A DNA stretch of 64,000 nucleotides from Kudoa neothunni (GCA_964304625.1 OZ199838.1:9238001-9302000); one strand, 5' to 3'; counted from the stretch's first letter, positions 1 to 11,936 are shown. Numbers and translations are program-made. Notes: generated by a model not told the origin, from the sequence alone.

Positions 1-319
1 TTACTCGCTTAAATATTTTATATTTTGTTATTTAAATCAAACGTTTCATTCAAAAAATGTTATTAAAATGAATAATAAATGTAGAAGTTAATGTGTGCAA
101 AATACGGTGGGTTTTCATTGGTTATTGGAAACTTAACGAGGATCGCACGTGTTTCAACGGTGTTGTATTGGGAATTTTGCACCAAAATTAGATGTTACCA
201 TAATTATCTGAACATTTCCTCTCGGTATTCTTTTATTTTATTATGAACATTCATGGAAGAATCGGCAAAAAAACTATGCGCAGAAGGGTGTTTTTGAGGT
301 GCTACATCCTATCTTATTA

Positions 320-1812
320 CCCTTTTGGGGTCTATTAGAGCCCATCTTTTTATTTAATAATATGAGTTTACGTAATTTTTAAAACTTCGTAATGCAAAAA
401 AAAAAATTCTATCGACAAAATCGCACAATATTGGCGGAAAACAGAACTGTGAAATTTTCCGATACCGCCAAAGCAGTGTTAAGGGCTATATATTCTTGTT
501 AAATAAATTTTGACGAATTATTATTTAACAAGAACTTTCAAAAATATTTAAAATATTGTGTTATAAATTATCTCGTATATAATTAATTAGATTAAAACTT
601 TACGGCATAACAATGTAGTTATCCACAAAATGGGCTAAAAAGGTCTCCAATGTTCAACTTAAACGCATATATCAATTTAAAAGTTAAAATTTGCATTCAG
701 TGACCTTCCCTATTATTATCTGTGAGTTTAAGTGAACGGAAGTATCATTATTTATACCAGATCTACAATAAAATCGATGCTCTGCCGCTAATTAACAATT
801 TATTATCTAAGTCAAAACGGAAATCACACATCGCAAAAATATGAAATGTATAATGTAATCCAAACATTTATTTTTGTCTAATGAACAGTTAAAACAAGCA
901 CATTCGTGATGTTCTTCGCAAAAGTGTTTCTTGGGCTTACAGCACATTGTTTGAGGAATTTTTTGGAACAATAGTGGTTCGGTTTGGATTTTCTTCTCTT
1001 GGCTTAGATACTGTTATGTACATAATCTGTTCCTAGCTACGACAAAATCTTGGAAGAATCCTATTAGCCCTAAGTGTTCTAACCATGGTAAGAACCATTT
1101 TCATTAACTGAAAGATCTTTGCAACAATGATTATAACAATGAAAGTCAAACATATTGGCATTACACGCAACATTTCTGTAAAAATTGCCATTCAAAAATA
1201 AGTCAAAAAATCAGTTATATGAAAGATTCTCTGAGCTGTAACATTCGTAATACCAGCGGACTTATTCCAAAAGTTTTCTTTTAGTATTTTAGAGGTTTTT
1301 AAAGCTTCTGCATCCCAGATAAGGTTATTGTCATCATATACAGATAAATCAGTGGCAGAATCAATAAATCCGGAGGAATCGTTTATTTCACTGAAGTTGA
1401 AATTATAATCGGTGGAATATATTTCGTTAAAGGCCTCCATGTAGACAAATTTCCGTAATAAGCGCAATTCGCGTATAATCATATAAACTCGATGACAAGT
1501 ATATCTCATTTTTCTCTTTATTTCGTTGATAGATTTTTCTAATAGCCTCAATTCCATTTTATTATAATTTTATTCATAAAATTATAAAATAACATAGTGG
1601 AGTCTATTAGACCCTAAAAGCACCAAGTGTATAATTCTATTTTATTTTTCATTCATTAATGAAAAATTCAAACTTATTTAACAGGCATACAGTGTAAGAA
1701 AATGTACAAGAATAGGCCAAGTTTTAGAAAATTTAGATAATTGGAAGGGGCAAAAACTAATCTTTAATATGACATGGGGTCTAATAGACCCCAAAAGCAC
1801 TCGGAAGGTTAA
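320..1812 (-). mobile_element. Decayed piggyBac-like DNA transposon
   Basis: The right end carries TTAA at 1809-1812 followed inward (reverse strand) by CCTTCCGAGTGCTTTTGGGG and a 17-nt palindrome (ggggtctaatagacccc, 1776-1792). The left side has the matching ggggtctattagagccc at 327-343, but its outer TTAA is not clear, so the left boundary is approximate. A second copy of the palindrome lies at 1599-1615. On the minus strand at 841-945 a Cys/His-rich stretch (CC-x4-HFC-x2-H-x3-CAC-x2-C) resembles the C-terminal cysteine-rich domain of piggyBac transposases. A 121-residue open frame (1192-1557) lies upstream of it and is not clearly recognisable. The space between them is too short for a full DDD domain, so the copy is internally deleted and inactive. 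Confidence 0.6.
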
Positions 1813-1988
1813 AGTAAAAATTAGCAAATATTGGAATTGTTTGGAAGAATAAGAATTTCCTATATTCCATAGTACGCATAAAAAAGTTAATGGAGATATC
1901 TTTAAATATTTTTTTCTGAGATATTGTATATCGTTGGATATAACGAAAAAAATCAGCTCTGCTCTTCTCTTAACAACTCTTCATAGAT

Positions 1989-2470
1989 ATGCGAATATTG
2001 ATTAATAGATGCGAAACTTTTGCGTACTATGATTCTGATATAGTTGGTGTTTCAATTGTTAACCAAGTTATGAGGAATTCTTCATTTAAAAGAAAATTAA
2101 AGTGGCCAATGGTCATCTTATATAATACCTTCGATATTGTCTCAGTTTATCATTATTTATTGTACTGCGAGAAACATGCTTTATTGTTAACAAGTAAAAG
2201 AAATAAGCAGAAAGATGATTTATGGAGCTACTGAAAAACAAGAACTTATCATCTAAAATTCTACTTGACAATATGCATTTTATCACCAAGCCAAGATTTC
2301 ACAAGAAGGTCCTGGGAAACGACTACAAATTTTTAAAATTTCCAAAAAATTGATTGAAAAACAGATCCGATGGTAAACTGAAAGATCACAAAAAAAAGAA
2401 ATAATTAGTGTTAACTGTTTAAATTATCTCAAGCGAAATCAAGTTATTTAATTTTTATAAATATCCCAAT
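1989..2470 (+). pseudogene. piggyBac transposase C-terminal fragment
   Basis: The open frame at 1989-2234 contains KLKWPMVILYNTFDI and resembles the RRWPMVVFFNMVDL segment that precedes the C-terminal end of piggyBac transposases; the same segment is present in the other copy near 54.7 kb. Only about 80 residues remain open and no upstream catalytic domain is attached. It lies just outside the TTAA at 1809, so it may be a separate insertion on the other strand. Treated as a broken transposase piece. Confidence 0.55.
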
Positions 2471-2971
2471 TTTTTATTGTTTTATTATTAATGTTCATTT
2501 TTTGAGTTTTACACTAAAACTAAACGATGTTTTATCTGTTACCAAGTTAAATGATTCTCCAAAGGAGGAGGCTCTTGGCACGGTAAAATTTAATCCTGAA
2601 CGGCATGTCCGCTTGCGCAATGAGAATTTTTAATCTCAGCAACTTCAACTTACAAGTTGGGTATAGATTTAATTAAATATAGTCAAGGCTAGTGTCACCT
2701 GAATATTATTTACAGTGCCAATAACCATTTCCATCCCAAATATTTTTAATAGTTCATATACCGGATAACCTAGTAATACAGAGATATTAAAATATATTGA
2801 TAACGCCCTCTTTTTCGCTTTTCAAGCATAAAGAATCGGTAATAGATTATAACCAAGGATTCAATATCATTGTATCATCTATTCCCATGTGAATTAGATT
2901 CAACTAATAGATTTAAACGAGTTAAATGTTTATTTTGCTGCTTAGGCAAGTCGCGCAGGGAATCGCGTTCA
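2235..2971. other. Gene-free stretch upstream of RFC5
   Basis: No coding frame is recognised. The last few hundred bases must hold the RFC5 promoter. A somewhat GC-richer patch lies at about 2560-2640, but I can assign no RNA or element to it. Confidence 0.4.
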
Positions 2972-4453
2972 ATGGCGGAGGTAATTCAAAGTCAAACTCA
3001 CATTGATCCTAACACTTTAGTGGAAAACTCATTGCCATGGTTAATATAAGAATTAACGCATTGTGACTGAAATTTATTAGGGTTGAAAAGTATAGACCTA
3101 AGTCACTGGAGGAGCTGGTTTCGGTGGATCATGTTGTTGCCAGTTGTATGTTAAAGATGTGTTGTAGGTGCAGGGAGTGGTTTTTTTAATTAGTGAAAAC
3201 ATTTATCGAACGCGGTGCCATGCCACATTTGCTGTTGTATGGTCCACCTGGAAGCGGGAAAACATCTACTGCTTTGGCACTGATTTCCACCATATATAAA
3301 GGCTCGATTCATCGTTCCAGTGTTTTGGAGGTATTTATTTTACTTTAAATTCAACTAGTATACGATGACTGCGCTCTAGTTGAATGCATCTGACGATCGG
3401 GGAATTGGTATTGTACGAAATGACATTATCACATTTGCCAGCACAACTTCCTTTTTTGGGTAGACTTTATGCGTGGCTGTCTTAATTATCCTATTCTAAT
3501 GTATCGTAGCTCATCTTACAAGTTTGTTATATTGGATGAGGCAGATGCAATGACGAATGACGCTCAAAATGCTCTCAAACGCGGTATCAATGTTTTTTAT
3601 CGATGCCAGAATTATATAAATATAGTGGTTGAGAAATTCTCGAAGAATGTTCGATTTTGCTTTATCTGTAACTATCTTTCCGGCATTATTCCAGCAATAC
3701 AATCAAGGTGTACTAGATTTCGATTCGCCCCGTTGACTTCTGACGAAATAAAAAATCGTCTTGAAATTATTATCCGAAATGAAAAGTAACTTATTTCTCA
3801 TGAAATGGTTACTTTTACATTGCGTACTGTAGTGTCCTCATCACAAACGAAGCCGTCGACACTATAATTCGTTTGAGCGGTGGTGACATGAGAAAATGTC
3901 TCAACGTCCTACAGGTTTTTGACAAAAGTTCACTCATGGCTAAATTTCCTTCCTTCTAGAGCACGTTTGTTAGTCATGGAAACGTCACCGAAGAAAATGT
4001 CTATCTTACTACAGGTCATCCAAGTCGTCAAGACATCGATCAAATGATTTATTGTTTGATGCATGATGGTCTTGCTGATGCGTTTCAAAGTTTCATTTTT
4101 GTTTTGTGTAAAGTAGAAAGCCCTAATTTGAAATTACAGAGATTAACTCTATAAAAACCGAAAAAGGAATTGCCCTTCAAGACATTCTAAGCGAGATTCA
4201 TATCGCGCTATCACATAATAGTATACACCAACCATTTCATCATTTTTGAAATGAGTGCTGTTTTAGATTTTCTCTCTCAACAACAAACTTGTGTACATAT
4301 ACATTAAAATGGCTGATATCGAGTCAATAATCATTAAATATGGTGTTCCATTTATGAATGCACATTTTTTAGAAAACGAGTGGCAGATAGTGTAATGAAC
4401 ATATCCATCTGGCAGCGCTTGTATCGGCCTTTGTTCAAGCTAGGACTCTATAA
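2972..4453 (+). CDS. RFC5: Replication factor C subunit 5 (clamp loader AAA+ ATPase)
   Basis: Small RFC subunit that helps load PCNA onto DNA. Ten exons can be traced: 2972-3039, 3081-3145, 3194-3330, 3380-3459, 3510-3583, 3626-3785, 3833-3914, 3960-4089, 4140-4220 and about 4267-4453, with introns of 41-50 nt. The protein starts MAEVIQSQ and shows LPWVEKYRPK, Walker [11 protein letters not shown], the LNASDDRG loop, Walker B ILDEADAM, sensor 1 CNYLSG and the QSRCTRFRF arginine-finger motif. The LNASDDRG and DEADAM versions fit RFC5 (yeast Rfc3) best. The C-terminal helices are recognisable (KMADIE, then HLAALVSAF), but they fall in two different frames: the last intron leaves the wrong phase by one base, and another one-base break is needed near 4390. 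Either the gene is decaying at its end or the sequence has two small errors. Confidence 0.87.
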
Positions 4454-5199
4454 CATCTATTATTATCATTAGCTTTCGTGTTTATTCAGTCATTGTATTG
4501 TTTCTCAAAGCTCATTAGGAAATATCATATTTTTTATTGAATGCCAACCATTATAAAATTTATAATTTAACAGAATAATAATCCTTCCTTTTCTTGAAAT
4601 GTTTAAACGTATTCAATAAACCCCCAGCTGTGTCTGGAATAAATTATTAAAATCGTAGTTTCAAAAACGTACTGATATCAGTCATTCATGTTGGTCGGCA
4701 GTGGAGTACTGATTAACGAAATTTTAGATAGTCGCTTGATTTTTCAATCCCAACAAAATTTTTTCTGAATTGAAGAAATTTCACATCTATACTTTTAATT
4801 TTAATGCGATAAGCAATTTAGCTGTCAACTATAATTCACGCACGCATATTTCTCCTCAACAAACACTCACGTTACTTGTATAATTACATTTCGTTGTTTC
4901 GATCTATCTGATAATAAGTAAAGGATGAAATAGATAAAAATGCAGCTGTTGACATCTAAAAGAATAATACCAAATACAGCTCTTTTCTGATAATTTTATG
5001 AAGGGACTTAATTTGGTTTTAACTAAACATCTGTGAGCGAGAAATTATAGTTTCGTGATTTTAATACGCTTTTAAAACTTTCAAATAAATCTATCTATTC
5101 CTCTTCAGACAAAATCCTTTCCGTTCAAAAAACCAACCTAATGTAAATATAAAATTGGTTTTCTCGAAGAATGACTCTTGTTTAAAGATAAACTGAAAG
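4454..5199. other. Gene-free stretch between RFC5 and a MULE
   Basis: AT-rich; no coding frame, RNA gene or repeat recognised. An AATAAA-like signal (attcaataaa) lies at about 4612-4621 and could serve RFC5. Confidence 0.35.
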
Positions 5200-6675
5200 G
5201 AGAAAACTGGTCAACGTGCGCCAGTACAAACACGCGTGTTGGGGTTATAAAGTCGGAGCAACTTGGTGAATCTAAGTATCGAATAACCAAAACTCCAAGA
5301 AATTCTGAAATGCTTTTTTTATCGGAATTACTTTTACACTAAATATCACACGGGTAAACTTCACAATTCTGGAGATGTCAAAACAGGAAGTGCCCTGGAA
5401 AAAATTCGACGTTACCATGGGATCAAATTGATATGCTCGAAAACATCAAAGAGCATAATCATATTTTATCCAACAACGATATTTTAAAGATGTTTTTTTC
5501 GGCCAATATTAATAATTTATCGGAAGTTAGTTCGTATTCCACCCATAAAATTTATTCATTAGCAACAAGCAATGTAAAATTGTACGATCTACCAATCTTA
5601 AATAAAAATCAAATCTACAAAAAATTTTCTGGAACTTCAAATAAAGACATTTCGTGGTCAAAATTTTTGTCTGTTTGACTCAGGAATGGAAACCCCAGAC
5701 AGAATAGTACTATTGACTACTGATGAGAATCTTGAACATTTAAAAAATTCAAGAGTGATGGTTGCGGATGTTATTTTTAAGTTCTGTCTGAGAGAATTTC
5801 TTCAACTATATGTTATAGTTATACTTGGAAAAATATTTTCGAATGTTTATCCATTGGTATACATATTGAATACGAAGAAAGAAAGTTATTATTTGAAGGC
5901 AATAAACATCATTAAAAGTAAATTTGATAACAACTTCCCAGATTACATAATTATTAATTTCGAGGTGGCTGCATATGTTGTTTTTTTAAAAGAAACAAAA
6001 TCTAAAATATACTTTTGTCTATTTCACTTTAACCAATGTATTTTTAGAAAAATCCAAAATTTAGGCTTAGCTAATGATTATAATCAGAATAACGAATTTA
6101 AATTTTTAGCTAAATGTCTTACCTCTATAGCATTTGTTCCACCCGAATATGTAGAAATGGAGTATCAGAAGGTTCTAAGAAAATCATAAGAATTTACAAA
6201 TATTAGTCTTGTTCCGTTTTTCAACTATTTTGAAATAAAATTTTTAAAAGGGACCAATTATCCTATCGAGTTTTGGAACGCAAATGAAAGAGTTATGGAA
6301 GATATACCCTTAACTTCAAACAACGCAGAAGCGTTTAACCGTCCTTTTCGCGATAAATTTGATTCATGTCACCCAGATCTTTCAGAATTTTTTGAAACAT
6401 TAAAGGTTAATCAAAGTAATGTTGAGAATGACATCGAACGCCACATGCTTAATGTGACACGCATTACCGATACTACGTATACTACGTATAGGCGAAAATT
6501 AGGATCTCTTAAAGAAATTTGCAAAAATTATCATGCATATTATAATATGATATACGTTTAACTTAGAGCAAAAATATATACATGAAAATTAACTGATTAA
6601 CTTATGTATAGTTCATCTATTATCGTTCAAAATATTGTGTATTTATTTGTGTATTTAAGGTTGGCCAGTTTTCTC
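5200..6675 (+). mobile_element. Mutator-like (MULE) DNA transposon, broken
   Basis: Open frames at 5433-5678, 5686-6189 and 6295-6561 read in order as a MULE transposase. The first holds an EHNH motif typical of the end of a FLYWCH/WRKY-like DNA-binding region. The second holds the MULE core, with the FHFNQCIFRKIQ segment (C/H of the DDE fold) and the AFVPPEYV stretch. The third has SNNAEAFNRPF, equivalent to the conserved NN-x2-E-x-W/F region. Short inverted ends flank it: GAGAAAACTGGTCAAC at 5200 and its near complement ending at 6675. I see no matching 9-bp target duplication. In-frame stops separate the three frames, so the copy is not functional. Confidence 0.7.
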
Positions 6676-6715
6676 TGTATGATACAACTTTTACATTTAT
6701 TTCCTCACTATAATT

Positions 6716-7665
6716 TTACATTAATTTAATACATAAAATAAATGTAGATATAACAATGTGAAGGCGGTGGGCAGCACACCTGGTTATGTTGGACTCTCTT
6801 AGATCCGATAGATTCTTTACGGCGGAGTCACAAACAATTCTTAGATCAGATTTTTTAAATGAAAATTTACTACAATATTCCGTGCAGATTTTATTTATAT
6901 TTTCTTCAATGTGTTTTACAAGAAAATAAATCATGTCATATTGGAAATGTTGAAGAGTGAAATTTTAAACAAATAATACTGATATATCAATGAAGGAATT
7001 GATTTTGGCATTGTCAGTCCAAATATTAACGGTTAGGAAAACGCTATTGTGATTAATTGTTTGTTTTAATTTATCCATTTTTAAATATATGCGCTCATAC
7101 TCATTCATAATTATTTTTTAAAGCATTTTTTGGATAAAATCTTAAGCCTAGCATTACGTTCGTTGAACTTTTTGCTTATATTAAATGAAAAGTTTATCAT
7201 CTCTGTAAACGATTCATTTTCCGTTATTGTAAACAGAGAGATTGTTTCAGCTATAAAATTAGCAATTTTAGTGTCAAACATTACCGACCTGATACACTTA
7301 AATTAACAACAGAGGGTGGTGAAACAATAATTCGTTAATTTCTATATTTTTATTTGTTTGAGTATGTAACTTATTATGAGTAAGAAGTTTACTATTCCTG
7401 TAAGACGACTTATGCGGGAATGCTTTGTTGCACTTTATGCAAACAATAAAATCAAATAGGGATGTTTCATCCCCGTCTTTAGTAAAGATAGAACAGCAAT
7501 TGTCTTATTCTTTAGAACGTGAGGTAGATTTTTTCATGGAGAAAAGTCTACTAGCTTTCAAAGCCTCCTCAGCACTTTCCACACTCCAGTTTGACCTAAT
7601 GTAACTAAAAGCGGACACGAACACGAACAAACAAAATTTGCACGAACGAATGGGCATTGTCTGAA
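6716..7665 (-). mobile_element. hAT transposase with BED zinc finger, fragmented
   Basis: On the minus strand the region 7660-7310 reads as one frame with a single stop near 7505: a lead-in (SVESAEEALKASRLFSMKK) followed by a BED-type finger (CIKCNKAFPHKSS and a later LLTHNKLH). Further along, 6934-6716 encodes CDSAVKNLSDLRESN and RCAAHRLH, the hAT catalytic-domain pattern of a D followed by a C/H pair. The middle of the transposase is missing or unreadable and the C-terminal dimerisation domain is not found. A piggyBac MITE sits immediately upstream of its 5' end. Confidence 0.65.
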
Positions 7666-7921
7666 TTAACCTTTTGAGGACAACCTTGGGCTCCACGCGC
7701 CCACCTTAATATTATTTTGACATTAAGTTGGTTACATTTTGAGTATTTTCGCCAGAACGTTTGCCAATTTTGTTACATTAATCAATAAATTAAACTTTTT
7801 TACGAAGTAGGTAAAATTCCAGCGAAAATACATGAAATATAACAAATTGATTAACAACATTAATTTTAAAAATAATAGAAAGATGGGCGCGCGGAGCCCA
7901 AGGTTGTCCTCAAAAGGTTAA
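7666..7921. mobile_element. piggyBac-type MITE with TTAA target sites
   Basis: A 256-bp element bounded by TTAA at 7666-7669 and 7918-7921. Its ends are near-perfect inverted repeats of about 40 bp starting TTAACCTTTTGAGGACAACC and continuing with TTGGGCTCC. The subterminal TGGGCTCCACGCGCCCA is itself a partial palindrome. There is no coding potential inside; a minus-strand open frame crossing its left border is a chance fusion with the neighbouring hAT frame. High similarity of the two ends suggests a fairly recent insertion. Confidence 0.9.
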
Positions 7922-8162
7922 ACAGGTCCGTCGCAATAGCTAATGCCTAGATTAGAATTAAATATTGGTATTAAACGAAATTGTTAACAAATTTTTGATC
8001 TTGTTATAAAAAAAGAAATAAAAACCTTAAATTTAATATTTTCATAGGTCACATTCTAGAATAATTTCTCTCCGAAAACTCAATCCTGGAAAGCAATGAG
8101 GCTTGGTTAGTTTCTACCACATGTGATTAATAATATGAGAGTATTCTGTTTCTAATCCCATT

Positions 8163-8761
8163 TTCTGAGACAGAGGTCAGGAGTTCTTTTGACCAGAGAG
8201 CCACACAGACCTCATATTTTGAAAAAAACTAATTTCATGAGAGCCATACAACATGTTTAAAACAAAAAATAGAAATACACGTGCTCGTTTTATATATCTC
8301 CAACACTTTAAAGTAAAAAAAGTCACCAACTTCTTTTTAATAGTACTGTTGCATTAATGCTAATCAAGGAAGAATATTTCTCATCATCGACGTAACTTTC
8401 GGGTGTGCACGATTTTTCAGGTGACTTTGTAGTGTGATTGATACGTAGTAAGATTAAGCTCCGTGCAGGCGTTGAGACTTCGATCCGTTAAACATGGCTG
8501 TAGTTTGATCTTAATGTCTTTTAGACATTGAAAAACGACTCACATGCATACGTAGAGCCTAGCATTGTCATTACAGCAATACTCGCATGCTTCGGCGTGT
8601 GATACAGTAAGTAACCGATTTTCAGTATTGACCGTTTCGCATATTGACAAAGAAGTTTTACAAAACACTTTTAATTGAAAATTTGTCTGTGAGTAAGACA
8701 TAGCCATCCAAAAAACCACATCTGACTCATGAGCCATAGGTTCCCGACCCCTGTTCTGAGA
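8163..8761. mobile_element. Nonautonomous hAT element with perfect 8-bp target duplication
   Basis: Element 8171-8753 begins CAGAGGTCAGGAGTTC and ends with the complement of CAGGGGTCGGGAACC, the terminal pattern of hAT elements. It is flanked on both sides by the identical octamer TTCTGAGA (8163-8170 and 8754-8761), the 8-bp duplication expected for hAT. The small minus-strand frame inside (8540-8767) overlaps the terminal repeat and does not resemble a transposase. Confidence 0.9.
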
Positions 8762-9358
8762 TGACAAATAACCCCATTCAATTTTTTATATTTTTTATGC
8801 GTTCGCCTCGCATTTATCATCGTAATTTATTGCAACGATCGTTTGTTTCTACAATTTATGTTAATGCAAAAGCGGTTTACTTTATGTTTGAATGTCTTCA
8901 ATAATAAAATTTAAATAGGAATAATTAAAGTGGACCTACCATGGACTATAAACAAAAACTTATCTTGGTACTCGAAATGAATTTAATTGTAAAGTATAGG
9001 GGTATATGTTTTTAAAATAAAAATCAAAAAATATTTATTAATAGAGATGTTAATGTTTCTATGAATTTTGGTTTGAACCAAAAAACTGTGGAGTTCAATC
9101 GAGAAACCCCATATGCTAAGACAAGGGAACAACATTCAAAAATGGCTTTTACACTACAATTAAAATGCAAATAGAACAATAATTTTTTATTTTAAATTAA
9201 TTCATTTCAAATCGAATAGATGACATCACTTTAGAAAATATTTTTACGCAATGAGAATAAAATACATAATGAATATTGAGTAATACAAAATTTTTCCGAG
9301 ATTCTTCATGAAAGAGTCATGGCCGTAGTTTGCTCCCCCTTATGTGGTTGGAACCATG
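8762..9358. other. Gene-free stretch between hAT elements
   Basis: AT-rich with no recognised gene or repeat. Confidence 0.3.
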
Positions 9359-10164
9359 CTTTAACACAGAGGTCGGCAACCTACGAATCATCAATTATCT
9401 CTATCTGGCCTGTCATGCATTGACTGACGCAAATTTTTCTTAATCTCCTAAATACTTAAAAGATTTTTAAGTTTTTTCTAGATCGTTTTTGCATATGTTA
9501 ATATGTTGTCAATACAAACCTTTTAGTCCACCAAAATTAATTTCCACTAAATCGGAATACCGGAATAAATTAAACTGTCATAATAACGTTAAAATTATTT
9601 TAATAAAAGTATAATATATTTTTAAAAAGGCATTTAGATACATCTCATGTTATTTGACCTAGTCCAATAAATTGTTCGTTTACAAGTTTAGCACGAGTTT
9701 ATTACACCTCAAGGGAAAGTTATTTGAATTTAATACTTTTGACGTAACGTAATTTTATAGTTTAAACGACTTTTACAAATTCTTATTTATATGATTAAAT
9801 TCGAAATTTGAATTAAGAATAATTTAAAATTTTCATAAATTAATTTTAATACAGCCGCATTAGGGTTAGAGCAGTGTTCCCCAACTTTTTTTGTATCGCG
9901 CCCCACTTTTCCAAAAAAAAGTTTCGTGTCCACCTTACTCGAAATTTTTTGTGGTGTTAATCGCTACTTAAAAATTAACGATATCTAAAATTGCGATATT
10001 GATTTTAAAGTACGTCATTCTGACCAATTATCTCATCATCCGTGTCACACCAGAGCGATTCATTAAAAGTTTAAAAATTTCCATGTCCCACGTTGGAAAA
10101 CATTGGGTTACAGTATGTCGGTTAGGCCTGTTTCTCAAAAAGGTTGCCGACCCTTGCTCTAACA
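9359..10164. mobile_element. Nonautonomous hAT element carrying a second hAT insertion
   Basis: Outer element 9367-10156: left end CAGAGGTCGGCAACCTACG, right end complement of CAAGGGTCGGCAACC. Flanks CTTTAACA (9359-9366) and CTCTAACA (10157-10164) match at 7 of 8 positions, as expected for an old 8-bp duplication. There is no transposase frame inside. The interior is interrupted by another hAT element, listed separately, giving a relative age order. Confidence 0.85.
9864..10113. mobile_element. Small hAT MITE nested in the older hAT element
   Basis: Element 9872-10105 begins CAGTGTTCCCCAACTTTTTT and ends with the complement of CAATGTTTTCCAACGTGGG. The flanking octamers GGTTAGAG (9864-9871) and GGTTACAG (10106-10113) match at 7 of 8. 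It is 234 bp long with no coding capacity. Because it lies entirely within 9367-10156, it must be the younger insertion. Confidence 0.82.
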
Positions 10165-10180
10165 TATATATATATATATA
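10161..10180. repeat. (TA)n microsatellite
   Basis: A run of about ten TA units immediately next to the right border of the outer hAT element. Confidence 0.9.
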
Positions 10181-10344
10181 TTCTGGTTTTCTCAAGTTAA
10201 ACAAATTAATAAGAACATTATAACTGATATGGGGATTAATATAAAGAGCATATTTTCAAGATAGGGTCATATCGTGTTTCGCATGCGCGTTGATTATTTC
10301 CTGGTTTGTTTATGTACACTTAAATAGATTTTTAAAATAACACT

Positions 10345-11936
10345 ATGAATATGGCTAATATTGTAGCAGCAGGCTCTTTAATCGCGCTAACTTATTGGTC
10401 GGAGAGTGTGTTTGACAAACTTGGTCGTATTGTTGGATTTTGTGTACGTAAGCTGAAACAATGCACCTTCCAAGTCACAATGTATACTAAAAATACCAGT
10501 TAATTATACATGAGACAACTTTCTCAGTAACATTTTGTCTAGCTTTGGGGCTTCCAAATTACGGAAACAATTGTTATATAAATTGTATTCTTCAAGTAAT
10601 CTCTGGTTATGATAATCAAGATTTGCTGATATAACCAATCTCTGTTAGGGTTTATCATCGTTAGAGGGGGTAGATGAGTGGCTTAAACGATCCTATATAA
10701 TAATTGGTTCTGACGATGAGATTATTTGGAATTTATGCAATATCAACCATTGTACGAATTGTTTGATTGATTTCTATTCAAAAATGTATAGTTATCAATG
10801 GAAGATCTGCCACTGATTTTAATATATATTCTGTTTATTACTCGTTTCTAATGCATCTACATTATAATGGTGTGTGGTGTCAAAACTTTAAGCAAGAAGT
10901 ATTCTCAAATAATCTCTAAAACGGTTGAAACAATTGAGCATTAATCGTTATATTTTTAGGATGCGTTTGAGTTTTTTATTAAAATTATTGATCATTTATC
11001 AACAACTATGAAGGTAGTCTGGAGTGTTCAACGCAAAATTATAGGTAATGATCTAGGCTGGTTGTCTACAGAAATATTTGGCTGATTCCGAAAATACATT
11101 TTTTTACTATAAAAAAGTTTTCGTTTCCAAACTATGGGCCAACCTACCACAAACCTTCTATAACCCTTTTGTGTTAACCATCGCCCGTTCAATGAGTTGT
11201 TCTTTGTGTTGTGGTGCAAAATATGCGACAAAATTCGAGCGTTCGAACTATCTAAGCCTCTCCTTGACTCCTGCTCTCAACTATTCTACTGATATTACCA
11301 TCGAATTATTGTTAAGAAAATTATATGTGGAGGAATCATTAGCGGATTTTCGATGTAAGAATTGTTCAAACACGTCCATTAAATTAAAATCTAATATCGC
11401 TCAAGTTGGTTTTTAGTATTTTTCTCGTTTTTCAACTGGTTTTAGCTTCCGAAGAGTCTTTGTATTTACATCAATAGAATATATTTCTCAACAAGTGGGC
11501 ACAGCTGTAAAATGAATTATGACGTTATAATTCATTCGTTCCTTGATTTAAATGATTTTGTCCATCACTTTGATAGAAAAATTTTGCCTGGAGCTAGGAA
11601 GTAATGGGAAGCAAGTGGAGGACGTATAAACTTGTTGTTATAGATCCATTAAAAGTTCAAAGTACAAACTGAAGGCTGTAATAAATCACCACGGAAACGA
11701 TTCCAACACGGGACACTATACTTGTACAAAACTTGGGCCTACAAAGTATTTTAATTAAAAAAAAATTTTCGTTTGATCACACAACATTTAGTGACAATTG
11801 TGGTAATATAACCAGCGGTTCTACCTCCGTCATGGAAATGTCAGATGAGAATTGTAAAATAGTAGGGAAAAAGTTTTCTACAATAAATTCAAGCACTGCC
11901 TGCATTTTGTTCTATGATAAAATTGACACATTATAA
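10345..11936 (+). CDS. USP30: USP30-like mitochondrial deubiquitinase
   Basis: Ubiquitin-specific cysteine protease; USP30 sits in the mitochondrial outer membrane and opposes PINK1/Parkin ubiquitination. Nine exons join in phase: 10345-10441, 10543-10595, 10649-10751, 10792-10898, 10960-11013, 11072-11404, 11446-11600, 11644-11745, 11792-11936 (382 residues, against about 517 in human). An N-terminal hydrophobic segment (IVAAGSLIALTYW) gives the expected membrane anchor. The Cys box reads GLPNYGNNCYINCILQGL, the QQD-like box KQEDAFEFF, then CxxC zinc-type pairs (CSLCC, CKNC), the KLPKSLCIYINR-like strand written here as LPKSLCIYINR, and the His box NHHGNDSNTGHYT. The end, ACILFYDK, matches the usual AYLLFYER. 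All catalytic residues are present and no stop interrupts the model. The shorter length comes from reduced insertions. Confidence 0.87.

Noticed and set aside
1192-1557. A host gene encoding a 121-residue protein
   Set aside because: It lies within TTAA-bounded piggyBac ends and ahead of a piggyBac-like Cys-rich segment, so it is probably element-derived.
2560-2640. Possible small RNA gene in a GC-richer patch
   Set aside because: No tRNA arms, snRNA motifs or clear hairpin could be seen.
8540-8767. Possible 75-residue minus-strand gene
   Set aside because: It lies inside the hAT MITE and reads through its terminal repeat, so it is an artefact of the element.
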